Position numbers and translations under genes: made by a program. The notes beneath the pieces were generated by a model. It made no database searches. It saw only the letters and a list, made by a program, of their open reading frames with translations, and was not told the origin of the DNA. From Flavobacteriaceae bacterium (GTDB lineage Bacteria > Bacteroidota > Bacteroidia > Flavobacteriales > Flavobacteriaceae): a DNA stretch of 64,000 nt. Positions 9,255 through 19,781 of this stretch are shown here, piece after piece (positions within the stretch are counted from its first letter, which is position 1; each line of letters starts with the position of its first letter). The stretch covers positions 84,475 to 148,474 of the forward strand of contig JAFMLE010000001.1 of assembly GCA_017852395.1 (NCBI GenBank), read 5' to 3'.

Positions 9255-12200
9255 ATGAAAAGCATAAATTATTTCTTGATTATTTTATCATTGGCACTTA
9301 CGATCCCCCAAGGGCTTAATGCACAGCGAAAAAAGAAACAAATCAATCCACCCCAAATCAACGCAGCGCTTCACAGCTCACTAACGTATAGACAAATAGG
9401 CCCCTTCCGCGGGGGACGTTCGGCAGCAGTAACTGGCGTACCAGGCAAGCCCAATCTTTTTTATTTTGGTGCCACAGGAGGTGGTGTTTGGAAAACCGAA
9501 GACGGAGGTAAAACCTATCAAAACATTTCGGACGGCTATTTTGGCGGATCTATAGGCGCAGTAGAAGTCTCTGATAGTGATCCCAACGTAATTTATGTAG
9601 GCGGTGGTGAAGTGACGGTCAGAGGCAACGTCTCTTCGGGATATGGAGTCTGGAAATCAGTTGACGCTGGCAAAACATGGACCCAAGCTGGATTGCCAAA
9701 TTCGAGGCACATTCCTAGAATCGTTGTACACCCTCAAGACCCCGATATTGTATATGCAGCTGTACTTGGAAATATTTATAAACCCTCTAATGATCGTGGC
9801 GTTTATAAAAGCATAGATGGCGGAAAAACGTGGAACAAAGTACTCTTTGCACATCCACAAGCCGGAGCCGTTGAACTTCAAATGGACCCTTCTAACCCAA
9901 GACATTTATACGCAGCAACTTGGAACGTAAAAAGAACGCCCTACAGTCTAAGTAGTGGTGGAGAAGGATCAGCACTTTGGAAAAGTACCGACAGCGGTGC
10001 TACTTGGAAAAAAATAAGTGATAACGATGGGTTTGCCAAAGGCACCTTAGGCATCATTGGTGTCACGGTATCACCGGTCAATTCACAAAAAGTTTGGGCC
10101 ATAGTAGAAAACAAAGACCAAGGAGGCGTCTATTTTTCAGACAATGCTGGTGAAAGTTGGAAACAAATCAACGACAACAGATCATTACGTCAACGTGCAT
10201 GGTATTATTCAAAAATCTATGCAGACTCACAAAACGAAGACATCGTCTACGTAATGAATGTGCGGTATCACAAATCTACCGATGGCGGTAAAACCTTCAA
10301 AAGTGCCAATGCCCCACATGGAGACCACCATGACCTTTGGATTGCTCCCGAAGATAATCAAAGAATGATTATTGCAGATGACGGTGGGGCACAAGTTAGT
10401 TATGATGGGGGATCCACTTGGAGTACCTATTACAACCAACCCACGGCACAATTTTATCGGGTAACAACCGATAACGCTTTTCCTTACAGGATATATGCTG
10501 CCCAGCAAGACAACTCTACCATTCGAATTCGACACCGCTCTGACGGAAGATTTATTGGAGAAGATGATTGGGAGCCAACCGCAGGAGGAGAGTCTGCTCA
10601 TATCGCAGTAGATCCCAACAATAACGATATTGTTTATGGAGGGAGCTATGGTGGCTTTTTAACACGTGTAAACCACAGCAATAACTCTGTTCGAGGCATC
10701 AATGTTTGGCCAGATAACCCGATGGGATATGGAGCTGAAGGAATGCGCTATCGTTTCCAGTGGAATTTTCCGATTGTCTTTAGCAAACACAACCCCAAAA
10801 AACTCTACACATTTTCTAATCATGTGCATGTTTCTGAAAACGAAGGGCAAAGCTGGGAGATTATCAGCCCTGATCTCACAAGAAATGACCCAGACAAATT
10901 AAAATCATCTGGTGGGCCCATTACACAGGACAATACAGGGGTTGAGTATTATTGCACCCTGTTTGCAGCAAATGAATCTCCCCTTCAAGAAGGCTTGATG
11001 TGGGTAGGAAGTGATGATGGACTTATTCACATAACCCGAGATGGTGGTAAAAATTGGACCAACATCACCCCCAAAAATATGCCCGAGTGGATGATGATCA
11101 ACAGCATCGATCCATCACCTTTTGATCCAGCTACCTGTTATGTGGCTGGTACCCGTTATAAAATGGGCGACTTTAAGCCGTATTTATACAAAACCAATGA
11201 CTACGGACAAACATGGCAAGAAATTACAAATGGCATAGACCGTGAACACTTTACACGTGTTCTTAGAGTGGATCCCAGTCGAAAAGGGCTGCTTTATGCA
11301 GGTACAGAAACCGGAATGTATATTTCTTTCAATGATGGACAAACCTGGACACCTTTTCAAAAAAATCTACCAATTGTTCCAATCACAGACCTGACCATCA
11401 AAGACAAAAGCCTTATTGTTGCCACCCAAGGTAGAAGCCTATGGATGATTGATGATCTTACAGTCTTACATCAATTAGACCCAACACAAAACAAAGCGCC
11501 TCTTAAACTATTTACACCAAAGCCCAGTTACCGAATCAACGCCGGCGGAGGTAGTGATAGCCTAACAGAAGGGACCAACCTCCCCGGAGGCGTAATGCTC
11601 CATTATTATTTAGAAAATTATGATGCGGAAAAAGACAGCCTGTCTCTCCAAATTGCAGATGCCTCAGGAGCGGTTATAAAAACCTTTAGCAATCAAGATA
11701 AAAAGAATCCCTTGAAAGCACAGCCCAAAGGAAATACCTTCTCTTGGAACCTTAGATACGAAGGTGCTGAACGCCTCGATGGAATGATCCTATGGGGAGC
11801 TTCTTTGGCCGGTGCACGAGCAGTACCTGGAACCTACCACGCTACCTTGAAACACAACGGGCAAGTGGCCAAAACCACTTTTACCCTTCTTCCTGATCCA
11901 AGATCTGAAGTTACTGTGGCTCAAATGCAGGAGCAATTTGACTTTGTTAATGGCATCAATGCCACCATTGATCGCTCGCACAAGGCGATTAAAAACATCA
12001 GAAAAGTCAACAAAAAGTTGGATGAGTTCATCAAAAATGACAACAAAGATGAGGCCAAAAAACTCGTTGAAGACGCGAAGAGTTTGAAAAAGCAACTCTC
12101 AGACATCGAAAAAGAACTTTATCAAACCCAAAACCGAAGTAATCAAGATCCACTCAATTTCCCAATCAAATTGACCAACAAATTGGGCCATGTTAACAAC

Positions 12201-12377
12201 CTGGTGATGATGAGTGATTTTCCACCAACAGCTCAAGATCGAAAAGTAAGCGAAGAGCTGACCCTTTTGATCGACGAACAACTGAAGCAATACGAAAGTT
12301 TGATGGAAAATAATGTAAAGGCATTTAATACGGCTTTTGCCGCTCTAGAACTTGATTATTTGTCAACCACTAATTAA
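9255..12377 (+). CDS. Exported sortilin/VPS10-like BNR-repeat (beta-propeller) protein
   Basis: 1040 aa with signal peptide; repeated Asp-box-like DGGKTWxx motifs. Confidence 0.88.
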   Translation: MKSINYFLIILSLALTIPQGLNAQRKKKQINPPQINAALHSSLTYRQIGPFRGGRSAAVTGVPGKPNLFYFGATGGGVWKTEDGGKTYQNISDGYFGGSIGAVEVSDSDPNVIYVGGGEVTVRGNVSSGYGVWKSVDAGKTWTQAGLPNSRHIPRIVVHPQDPDIVYAAVLGNIYKPSNDRGVYKSIDGGKTWNKVLFAHPQAGAVELQMDPSNPRHLYAATWNVKRTPYSLSSGGEGSALWKSTDSGATWKKISDNDGFAKGTLGIIGVTVSPVNSQKVWAIVENKDQGGVYFSDNAGESWKQINDNRSLRQRAWYYSKIYADSQNEDIVYVMNVRYHKSTDGGKTFKSANAPHGDHHDLWIAPEDNQRMIIADDGGAQVSYDGGSTWSTYYNQPTAQFYRVTTDNAFPYRIYAAQQDNSTIRIRHRSDGRFIGEDDWEPTAGGESAHIAVDPNNNDIVYGGSYGGFLTRVNHSNNSVRGINVWPDNPMGYGAEGMRYRFQWNFPIVFSKHNPKKLYTFSNHVHVSENEGQSWEIISPDLTRNDPDKLKSSGGPITQDNTGVEYYCTLFAANESPLQEGLMWVGSDDGLIHITRDGGKNWTNITPKNMPEWMMINSIDPSPFDPATCYVAGTRYKMGDFKPYLYKTNDYGQTWQEITNGIDREHFTRVLRVDPSRKGLLYAGTETGMYISFNDGQTWTPFQKNLPIVPITDLTIKDKSLIVATQGRSLWMIDDLTVLHQLDPTQNKAPLKLFTPKPSYRINAGGGSDSLTEGTNLPGGVMLHYYLENYDAEKDSLSLQIADASGAVIKTFSNQDKKNPLKAQPKGNTFSWNLRYEGAERLDGMILWGASLAGARAVPGTYHATLKHNGQVAKTTFTLLPDPRSEVTVAQMQEQFDFVNGINATIDRSHKAIKNIRKVNKKLDEFIKNDNKDEAKKLVEDAKSLKKQLSDIEKELYQTQNRSNQDPLNFPIKLTNKLGHVNNLVMMSDFPPTAQDRKVSEELTLLIDEQLKQYESLMENNVKAFNTAFAALELDYLSTTN

Positions 12378-12919
12378 TGCAAGAGTATTACAATTATATA
12401 AAAGCATTGCATCTGATTTTCGTGATCACCTGGTTTGCTGGTTTATTTTATATGCCTCGGTTGTTTATCTATCTTATCGAGGCTCAAGACAAACCCGTCT
12501 TAGAAAAAGAAATCTTAAGCAAACAACTCAAAATTATGGCGCGCCGCCTATGGTACATTATTACATGGCCATCGGCGGCATTGGCGCTGTTTTTTGCTTT
12601 GATATTATTGTATATCATGCCCAGTTGGTTGGCACAGTCTTGGATGTTAATTAAACTGGTTTTTGTGGTTTTTTTGGTTGCATATCACCTAAAAACACAC
12701 CAAATGTACCGGCAAATAATGGCCAATATATTCAAACACAGTACCAATTATATGCGCATCTGGAACGAAGGGGCTACATTGCTTTTGTTTGCCATCGTAT
12801 TTTTAGCCATCCTCAAAAGCAGTTTTCATTGGATTTTTGGATTGGTTGGGCTGGTTGGACTAGGCATCCTATTGATGTTAGGGATCAAATTGTATAAAAG
12901 ATATCGCGGTAAAAACTAA
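12377..12919 (+). CDS. hemJ: HemJ-type protoporphyrinogen IX oxidase (CopD-like membrane protein)
   Basis: 180 aa; KALHLIFVITWFAGLFYMPRLFIY N-terminus typical of HemJ; overlaps upstream stop (TAATG). Confidence 0.88.
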   Translation: MQEYYNYIKALHLIFVITWFAGLFYMPRLFIYLIEAQDKPVLEKEILSKQLKIMARRLWYIITWPSAALALFFALILLYIMPSWLAQSWMLIKLVFVVFLVAYHLKTHQMYRQIMANIFKHSTNYMRIWNEGATLLLFAIVFLAILKSSFHWIFGLVGLVGLGILLMLGIKLYKRYRGKN

Positions 12920-12930
12920 GACAAATAAAC

Positions 12931-14397
12931 ATGCGTTTGTTTAGCACCACTTTTTCGTTACGGACACGACTGTTTCTAGCAATGATCTTGCTGGTATTAT
13001 TGGCCTGTTTGATGATTTTGGGCGCCACCTATTTCCAATATCAAAATGAAGCAGAAGATTATAATCTCTTTCGACTTGACCGAAAGGAAAATCAAGTGCG
13101 ACGACATGTCAACTATTTAGTCCAAAAAAATGGGTTGTTAAACGCCAATGATTCGATATGGGCGCTACACCAAGAAGAATTAAAAGCGATTACCGAAATC
13201 CATAAGGTAGAATTCTCCCTCTTTACATTAGAAGGTGATCCACTTTTCGTATCCTTTTTACCCTTAAAAATAATTGCCAATAATTATCATTTGGACGAAC
13301 GGATTCTTAGAGATATTGGCAACCAAACTGGCGATCGTTTTCTGGAAAAAAATGAAGATGAAATTGGCAAATTTCAATCTTCATACAGCTATTTGAGAAC
13401 CCCGGGCGGAACCCCCTATGGAATATTGTTTTTTCCCTATTTTGAAGACGTTTCTTTTTCAGAAAATGAACTAAATATTTTTTTGCAACGCCTTTATCAG
13501 ATCTACCTGATCATGATGGTTGTGTCTATTTTGGCTGCTTTTTTCTTGGCCCGTTTTGTTACACGATCACTAGAGAGAATCCGACGCCAAATGGACCAAA
13601 CGGGTCTCCTAAAACGAAATGAAAAAATCAACCTCAAAAATGCTACCCGAGAAATTCAAAGTTTGGTAAACTCCTACAACAAAATGATCGATGATCTAGA
13701 AGACAGTGCCGAGCAATTGGCCAAATCATCAAAAGACCAAGCTTGGCAAGAAATGGCACGTCAGGTTGCTCATGAAATTAAAAATCCGCTGACCCCCATG
13801 CGACTTACTGTTCAGAGTTTTCAACGCAATTATGATCCGACCAAATCCAATCATAGAGCGTATATCCAAGAATTTGCTCAAATTCTAATCGAGCAGATCG
13901 ACACCATGAGTCAGGTGGCCAATGCGTTTTCTGATTATGCCACTTTACCCAAAGCGCAACTCAAAATGTGCGATGCTGTAGAGGTTACCAAAAGAGCCAC
14001 CGAAATATTTGAACAAGAAGAAGTTGTTTTTTCTACTAACGTAGAAAAATTTGAAATTCCCATTGACCGCACCCAATGGATCCGAGTATTGACCAATTTG
14101 ATACAGAATGGTCTGCAATCGATTCCTGCAAACAAAAAACCTGAAATCAAAGTGCAGCTTAATGTTACTCCCAAGTTTCTGAAAGTTAGCGTTAGCGACA
14201 ACGGAATGGGAATCCCCAAAGACCTAAAGGATAAAATCTTTGAACCCAAATTTACAACCAAATCCAAAGGAATGGGACTTGGTCTAGGAATTGTTAAAAA
14301 CATCGTTGAGGCCCACCACGGATCGATTAAGTACACCTCTGAGCCCAACCAAAATACCACTTTTACCATCAAAATAAAACGAACCGAAAATGAGTAA
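12931..14397 (+). CDS. Sensor histidine kinase (NtrY-like, HAMP + HisKA + HATPase)
   Basis: 488 aa; AHEIKNPLTPMRLTVQSF H-box; DNGMGIPKDLKDKIFEPKFTTKSKGMGLGLGIVKNIVEAH. Confidence 0.93.
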   Translation: MRLFSTTFSLRTRLFLAMILLVLLACLMILGATYFQYQNEAEDYNLFRLDRKENQVRRHVNYLVQKNGLLNANDSIWALHQEELKAITEIHKVEFSLFTLEGDPLFVSFLPLKIIANNYHLDERILRDIGNQTGDRFLEKNEDEIGKFQSSYSYLRTPGGTPYGILFFPYFEDVSFSENELNIFLQRLYQIYLIMMVVSILAAFFLARFVTRSLERIRRQMDQTGLLKRNEKINLKNATREIQSLVNSYNKMIDDLEDSAEQLAKSSKDQAWQEMARQVAHEIKNPLTPMRLTVQSFQRNYDPTKSNHRAYIQEFAQILIEQIDTMSQVANAFSDYATLPKAQLKMCDAVEVTKRATEIFEQEEVVFSTNVEKFEIPIDRTQWIRVLTNLIQNGLQSIPANKKPEIKVQLNVTPKFLKVSVSDNGMGIPKDLKDKIFEPKFTTKSKGMGLGLGIVKNIVEAHHGSIKYTSEPNQNTTFTIKIKRTENE

Positions 14398-15160
14398 TAC
14401 AGTACTAATCACCCTTTCAGATCGGGTTGCTTGGGTCCGAATCAACCGTCCAGAGAAATTAAATGCTCTTAATAGCGAGGTGTTGCTGGCCTTGCATACG
14501 GAGCTCGATCAACTTCAAAACAATGAAGCTGTCCGTGTAGTGGTTCTGATGGGTTCTGGCGACAAAGCATTTGTTGCGGGCGCAGACATCAGCGAATTTG
14601 CCCATTTTAGCCCCGATCAAGCTCGAGAATTGGTTCATGAGGGACAAGAAAAAGTATTTGATTTCATCCAAAACTTTAAAAAGCCCGTCATCGCCGCCAT
14701 AAATGGCTTTGCCTTGGGCGGAGGTTTGGAGTTGGCCATGGCCTGTCATATTCGAATTGCTTCTGATCAGGCAAAAATGGCTTTGCCAGAGGTGTCACTG
14801 GGAGTTATACCGGGATATGGCGGAACACAGCGATTGCCCCAGCTTGTGGGCAAGGGGCGTGCTTTAGAAATGATATTGACAGGCGCAATGATCGACGCTC
14901 AAAAAGCTTTAGAAATTGGATTGGTCAATCAGGTTGTCGCTCCAGAAGCGCTTTTGACAGAAGTGGCAAAAATGGCCAGCAAATTACTCAAAAATGCACC
15001 TGCTGCTCAAGCAGCAGCAATACAGGCTGTTGAAGCTGCTTTTGACAATTCTCAGTCTGGTTATGATGTAGAGAAGGACCTATTTTCGGCGTGTTTTGAT
15101 ACTGAAGATTTTGTAGAAGGCACCCAAGCCTTTCTCAATAAAAGAAAAGCAAATTTCTAA
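14390..15160 (+). CDS. Enoyl-CoA hydratase/isomerase
   Basis: 256 aa; crotonase motifs (AFVAGADISEF, AINGFALGGGLELAMACHIRIAS, GVIPGYGGTQRLPQLVG). Confidence 0.95.
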   Translation: MSNTVLITLSDRVAWVRINRPEKLNALNSEVLLALHTELDQLQNNEAVRVVVLMGSGDKAFVAGADISEFAHFSPDQARELVHEGQEKVFDFIQNFKKPVIAAINGFALGGGLELAMACHIRIASDQAKMALPEVSLGVIPGYGGTQRLPQLVGKGRALEMILTGAMIDAQKALEIGLVNQVVAPEALLTEVAKMASKLLKNAPAAQAAAIQAVEAAFDNSQSGYDVEKDLFSACFDTEDFVEGTQAFLNKRKANF

Positions 15161-15894
15161 ACGTCCAAAATTCCACTTTTGATGGTTGCTTCAAGCTGGT
15201 CTAAAAGATCGTCTTCAGAAAAATGACTGGGTTCTATCGGGTCGTGAATTTTAAATGTTAATCGGATCCCCAAAGGCATTGGGAAATAGTTGTCTTTTCC
15301 AAGTTTCCAAGAATTATTGACACTTATTGGTACGATAAGCGCTCGAGGCATGTGTTCTAAAAGTGTTTTGAGACCATTGCGTTGAAAACGGCGGGGAACG
15401 CCAGTTTTGGATCGTGTGCCTTCAGGAAAAATTACGGCTGCCCAGTTGTTTTTTTCTACCCGTTGGGCAAATGCCGTAATGGCCACGAGAGCGGCTTTAG
15501 AATCTTTGCGATCAATTAGCACCGAACCACCATGTCTTAGATTATAGGATACACTAGGAATCCCTTTTCCCAATTCTTTTTTACTGATAAACTTGGGGTG
15601 GTGTGCTCTAAAATACCAAATGATTGGCGGGATGTCGTAGGTGCTCTGATGGTTAGATACGATGAGCAACGGTCGGTTTTTTGGAAGTTCAGGAAGTTTT
15701 TGAAAATCAATTCGTGCACCTAATATATTGAGGCAGCGTAGTAGCATAAAATTGAGGTAATCCACCGACTTTTTGTGTATGGCATAGCCAAAAAGTCGGT
15801 ACCCCAACACTTGTAGAACATGAAAAAAAACCAAACAGCCCAAGAAAAATAGGTAGTATATAACTGATACGCTATAGACTACAATTTTTTTCAT
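15157..15894 (-). CDS. plsC: 1-acyl-sn-glycerol-3-phosphate acyltransferase
   Basis: 245 aa; NHQSTYDI and FPEGTRSKTG motifs. Confidence 0.92.
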   Translation of the reverse strand: MKKIVVYSVSVIYYLFFLGCLVFFHVLQVLGYRLFGYAIHKKSVDYLNFMLLRCLNILGARIDFQKLPELPKNRPLLIVSNHQSTYDIPPIIWYFRAHHPKFISKKELGKGIPSVSYNLRHGGSVLIDRKDSKAALVAITAFAQRVEKNNWAAVIFPEGTRSKTGVPRRFQRNGLKTLLEHMPRALIVPISVNNSWKLGKDNYFPMPLGIRLTFKIHDPIEPSHFSEDDLLDQLEATIKSGILDV

Positions 15895-15912
15895 AAGGCG
15901 CTAAGTTGGACT

Positions 15913-16323
15913 CTAGCAATGTTCGCTATAGGCTTGTTTTAGATTTTCTGCAATAAGATTAGCAGGGCGCCCTTCGATGTGGTGGCGCTCAATCATATGC
16001 ACCAATTCACCATCTTTGAACAAGGCAATGCTTGGCGATGATGGCGGAAAAGGAATCATACGTGCGCGTGCCTGATCGGTAGCTTCACGATCGACACCTG
16101 CAAACACGGTATATAACTGATCGGGCGATTTGTCATGATCGAGTGAAATTCGAACACCTGGTCGTGCATTGGCTGCAGCACATCCACAAATCGAGTTTAC
16201 AACAACCAAGGCTGTTCCTGTGTTGGCCAGTGCTTGGTCTACATCTTCTGCAGTAGCTAATTCTTTAAAGCCAACTTGAGTTAGCTCTTCACGCATTGGT
16301 CTTACGATTTCTTCTGGATACAT
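15913..16323 (-). CDS. Bacilliredoxin (BrxA/BrxB, YphP family)
   Basis: 136 aa; SICGCAAANARPG CGC motif, full-length family match by eye. Confidence 0.92.
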   Translation of the reverse strand: MYPEEIVRPMREELTQVGFKELATAEDVDQALANTGTALVVVNSICGCAAANARPGVRISLDHDKSPDQLYTVFAGVDREATDQARARMIPFPPSSPSIALFKDGELVHMIERHHIEGRPANLIAENLKQAYSEHC

Positions 16324-16410
16324 ATTATTTTTTTTTCAAAGATAAAAAAACTTAAGTTTGATGGTTAAAATTCTGAACCGCTAATCCCAAATAAATACCA
16401 CTTTTAACTT

Positions 16411-17127
16411 ATGATAAAATGGTTTGCTTCTCTCATTGGCTATATGTTTTTCCGTTTTCCGGGGGCACTATTAGGGTTTTTTATAGGAAGTTTTATCGAT
16501 CAATTTTATAATACGACTAACAGTCGAGTTCAAATGACGGGATTTTCGAACCAACTGTTCGAAATGAATCTTTTGGCACTTGCCGCCCTGGTAATCAAAG
16601 CCGACGGCTCTATAAGCCCCAAAGAGCTCTCGTTTGTTCGCAATTATTTTATTTCCCAATACGGTGAAGTACGCGCCCAATCTATTTTTCAACGATTCAA
16701 TACCGAAATCAAAAAAAACGTTCAGAGCATTCCTGATCTTACGGCTTTTTTCGTTACTCATATGCGTTATGAAACGCGCCTTCAAATTCTTCATTTTTTG
16801 TTTGCAATTGCTCAGGCCGATGGTCAAATTTCAAATAGTGAACTTGATAAAATTGCTCAAATTGCCCGGGGTTTACAATTGCGGCCTTTAGATTTTGAAA
16901 GCATCAAAGCAATGTTTGTCAAAGACGCCGACCAAGCATACAAAATTTTAGAAATCGACCCCAAAGCTTCTGTGGCTGAAATCAAACAAGCCTATCGAAC
17001 CATGGTAAAAAAATACCATCCAGATCGTTTGCAAACGAAAGATCCGGCTATGGTCAAAGGGGCGCAAGAAAAATTTAGAGTGGTACAAGAAGCTTATGAA
17101 ACACTAAAAAATGAACGCCAATTTTAA
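16411..17127 (+). CDS. DjlA-like protein: N-terminal membrane segment, TerB-like domain, C-terminal J-domain
   Basis: 238 aa; YRTMVKKYHPDRLQ HPD motif at C-terminus; TerB-like helical middle. Confidence 0.88.
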   Translation: MIKWFASLIGYMFFRFPGALLGFFIGSFIDQFYNTTNSRVQMTGFSNQLFEMNLLALAALVIKADGSISPKELSFVRNYFISQYGEVRAQSIFQRFNTEIKKNVQSIPDLTAFFVTHMRYETRLQILHFLFAIAQADGQISNSELDKIAQIARGLQLRPLDFESIKAMFVKDADQAYKILEIDPKASVAEIKQAYRTMVKKYHPDRLQTKDPAMVKGAQEKFRVVQEAYETLKNERQF

Positions 17128-17130
17128 CCT

Positions 17131-17715
17131 ATGAACACCCTATTATTTTATTTTGAATTAGGACTAAACCACGTCTTGGATCCCAAAGGTTTGGACCACT
17201 TTTATTTTTTATTAGTACTCACAATTCCTTTTGCGTTTTATCAATGGCGGTCCTTGTTGATCTTGGTAAGCTTGTTTACTTTGGGTCATACCCTATCGTT
17301 ATGGGTGGCTTATGAACAGTGGGTGCAGTTGCCCGATGCGTGGGTAGAGTTTTTGATCCCCCTTACGATACTTGCAACTTGTGTTCCGATATTGATTGCC
17401 AAAAACCCACAACAAACGACCATGAAAAGCCCCCAATGGACGGGTAGTTTAACGTTTATTTTTGGGCTTATCCACGGCTTGGGATTTGCACGATACTTTA
17501 AACAAATTGTCCTAGAAGAAGACGCTTATACCGGCCTATTTAGTTTTGCCATCGGAGTAGAAACCGCCCAACTTATCATTGTTGTCTTGGTGATGGTGGT
17601 GTCCTTTATGTTTACCAACTTGATAAAAGTAAGCGTCAAAAAATGGTTGTTAATCGTCAGTGCAATGGTTGCCGCCTTAGCCCTTCAGATGAGTTTGACA
17701 AATTGGCCCTATTAG
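17131..17715 (+). CDS. HupE/UreJ-like membrane protein
   Basis: 194 aa; GLNHVLDPKGLDHFYFLL, LFTLGHTLSL, GLIHGLGFA motifs. Confidence 0.85.
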   Translation: MNTLLFYFELGLNHVLDPKGLDHFYFLLVLTIPFAFYQWRSLLILVSLFTLGHTLSLWVAYEQWVQLPDAWVEFLIPLTILATCVPILIAKNPQQTTMKSPQWTGSLTFIFGLIHGLGFARYFKQIVLEEDAYTGLFSFAIGVETAQLIIVVLVMVVSFMFTNLIKVSVKKWLLIVSAMVAALALQMSLTNWPY

Positions 17716-17758
17716 CCCACAATTTTTGACTACAAACAAAATAGTATCTTCGTGAAAT

Positions 17759-18184
17759 ATGAAAGATCAAAAACAACTCAAATACGACCGAGCCTATTTA
17801 AAAATGGCCGCTGAGTGGGGAACCCTTTCTTATTGCAAACGCAAACAAGTTGGTGCGTTGATTGTAAAAGATCGAATGATCATTTCGGACGGATATAATG
17901 GCACTCCATCGGGGTTTGAAAATGTATGCGAAGATGATGATTATCAAACCAAATGGTATGTTTTACATGCAGAAGCCAATGCCATACTCAAAGTCGCTGC
18001 CTCTACACAATCGTGTAAAGGTGCGACGCTATATATTACCTTGTCGCCCTGTAAAGAATGCAGTAAATTGATTCATCAATCGGGTATCGTCCGTGTGGTT
18101 TATGCAAAAGAATACAAAGACAAAACCGGTTTAGAATTTCTTAAAAAAGCAGGAGTAACGCTCACCCTTTTACTCATAGATTGA
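17759..18184 (+). CDS. dCMP/deoxycytidylate deaminase family
   Basis: 141 aa; HAEANAILK and TLSPCKECSKLIHQSGI zinc motifs. Confidence 0.93.
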   Translation: MKDQKQLKYDRAYLKMAAEWGTLSYCKRKQVGALIVKDRMIISDGYNGTPSGFENVCEDDDYQTKWYVLHAEANAILKVAASTQSCKGATLYITLSPCKECSKLIHQSGIVRVVYAKEYKDKTGLEFLKKAGVTLTLLLID

Positions 18185-18188
18185 CGTT

Positions 18189-19781
18189 ATGCGATTGAAA
18201 AACAATATTTTTTTATTACTCATCGTCTTGCTATCAATTAGTTTGGGATTATTGATCGGTTCGCAGGCAGAACAATTGCAACTTCCTGGATTGACTCCCA
18301 AAAATAAGTTATCCAAAATCCACAGGTTGATGGGGTATCTCTCCGAGAGTTATGTGGATAAAATCAATACTGACAGTATCGTCGATGTGGTAATTGAGGA
18401 CATTCTCAATCAACTAGACCCACATTCGGTCTACATTCCACAAGAAGCCAGTCAAGAACTTGCAGAAAGTATGCAAGGCAATTTTGTAGGGATTGGAGTT
18501 AGTTTTTTTATGGTTGGAGACACCGTTTCTGTGGTTCGTGTTCTTGATGGTGGGCCCAGCAAAGCAGTGGGTATTGCACCTGGGGATCGCATCATGTTGG
18601 CCGACGGCGATTCGCTTTTTAATCAGAATCTTAGCAGTACGGATATTGTTTCAAAACTGAAAGGACGCCCCGACACCCCGCTAGAACTCGCCATCTATCG
18701 CAAACAAAACGATAGTGTATTTTGGGTCAATCTCAAAAGAGGAGCGGTGCCACTCAAAAGTATTGAAGCGTCCTACATGGTAAACAAAGATGTAGGCTAC
18801 ATAAAAATCAATCGGTTTTCGCAAACCACCTTTGTAGAATTTGAAAAAGCATTGCAGGTACTTAAGCTTCAAGGGCTTCAAACCCTAGTAATTGATTTAC
18901 GCGACAATCCGGGGGGCTATATGATTCCTGCCAACCAAATTGCAGACGAATTTTTAAAAGAAAACACCCCCATTGTAATTACCGAAAGTAATAACGGCAA
19001 GCGTCAAGAAACCCTAGCAACCCAAAAGGGCCGTTTTGAAACCGGTGGGTTATACCTACTGGTCAATGAACAATCGGCCTCTGCCAGTGAAATTTTGGCA
19101 GGCGCCATACAAGACAACGATCGCGGATGGGTTGTAGGTCGAAGAACATTTGGAAAAGGCTTGGTGCAACAGCAAATGCCTCTAGGAGATGGTGATGCTG
19201 TGCGTCTGACTATTGCCAGATACTACACCCCGACAGGGAGGTCCATTCAACGTCCCTATAACGAGGACCACGAAGCGTACTATGCTGAGGTCAGAGACCG
19301 TTTTGATACTGGAGAATTGAGCGATGCCACGAAAGTGCCCCACAACGATTCACTTGCTTTTACGACCCCTAACGGCAGAACAGTCTATGGTGGCGGTGGA
19401 ATTGTCCCCGACCTATATGTGCCAAACAATAACACGCAAGAAGAAGAATGGAACAGCTTTGTTTTGCGCTCCAATGTCATCAACCACTTTGTATTTACCA
19501 CGCTCGATGCCCATCGCAACAGCTATACCTTTGGCCGCGTAGATCAATTTTTAGAACAACCATTGATCCAGCCCCAACAATGGCTTTCAAAATTTGAGGA
19601 ATATTGTAAGCAAAATGGAATTCCTTTTGGATTTAAGGACCAGGAAAAAATTCTCACAGCCATCAAAGCCTATATTGGACTTCAGATCTTTGGCGAAGGG
19701 GTGTTCAATCAAGTGCTCAATACCGATGATCCTTTTCTTAAAAAAGTGTTGAATCATCTGCGTGAAAACACCGAAAGTTGA
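18189..19781 (+). CDS. S41 family C-terminal processing peptidase
   Basis: 530 aa; PDZ domain, DLRDNPGGYMIPA, SASASEILAGA, GRRTFGKGLVQ motifs. Confidence 0.95.
   Translation: MRLKNNIFLLLIVLLSISLGLLIGSQAEQLQLPGLTPKNKLSKIHRLMGYLSESYVDKINTDSIVDVVIEDILNQLDPHSVYIPQEASQELAESMQGNFVGIGVSFFMVGDTVSVVRVLDGGPSKAVGIAPGDRIMLADGDSLFNQNLSSTDIVSKLKGRPDTPLELAIYRKQNDSVFWVNLKRGAVPLKSIEASYMVNKDVGYIKINRFSQTTFVEFEKALQVLKLQGLQTLVIDLRDNPGGYMIPANQIADEFLKENTPIVITESNNGKRQETLATQKGRFETGGLYLLVNEQSASASEILAGAIQDNDRGWVVGRRTFGKGLVQQQMPLGDGDAVRLTIARYYTPTGRSIQRPYNEDHEAYYAEVRDRFDTGELSDATKVPHNDSLAFTTPNGRTVYGGGGIVPDLYVPNNNTQEEEWNSFVLRSNVINHFVFTTLDAHRNSYTFGRVDQFLEQPLIQPQQWLSKFEEYCKQNGIPFGFKDQEKILTAIKAYIGLQIFGEGVFNQVLNTDDPFLKKVLNHLRENTES

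Noticed and set aside
9500-11400. Recurring DGGKTW-type repeats
   Set aside because: Asp-box/BNR repeats expected for this beta-propeller family; not a DNA-level repeat array.
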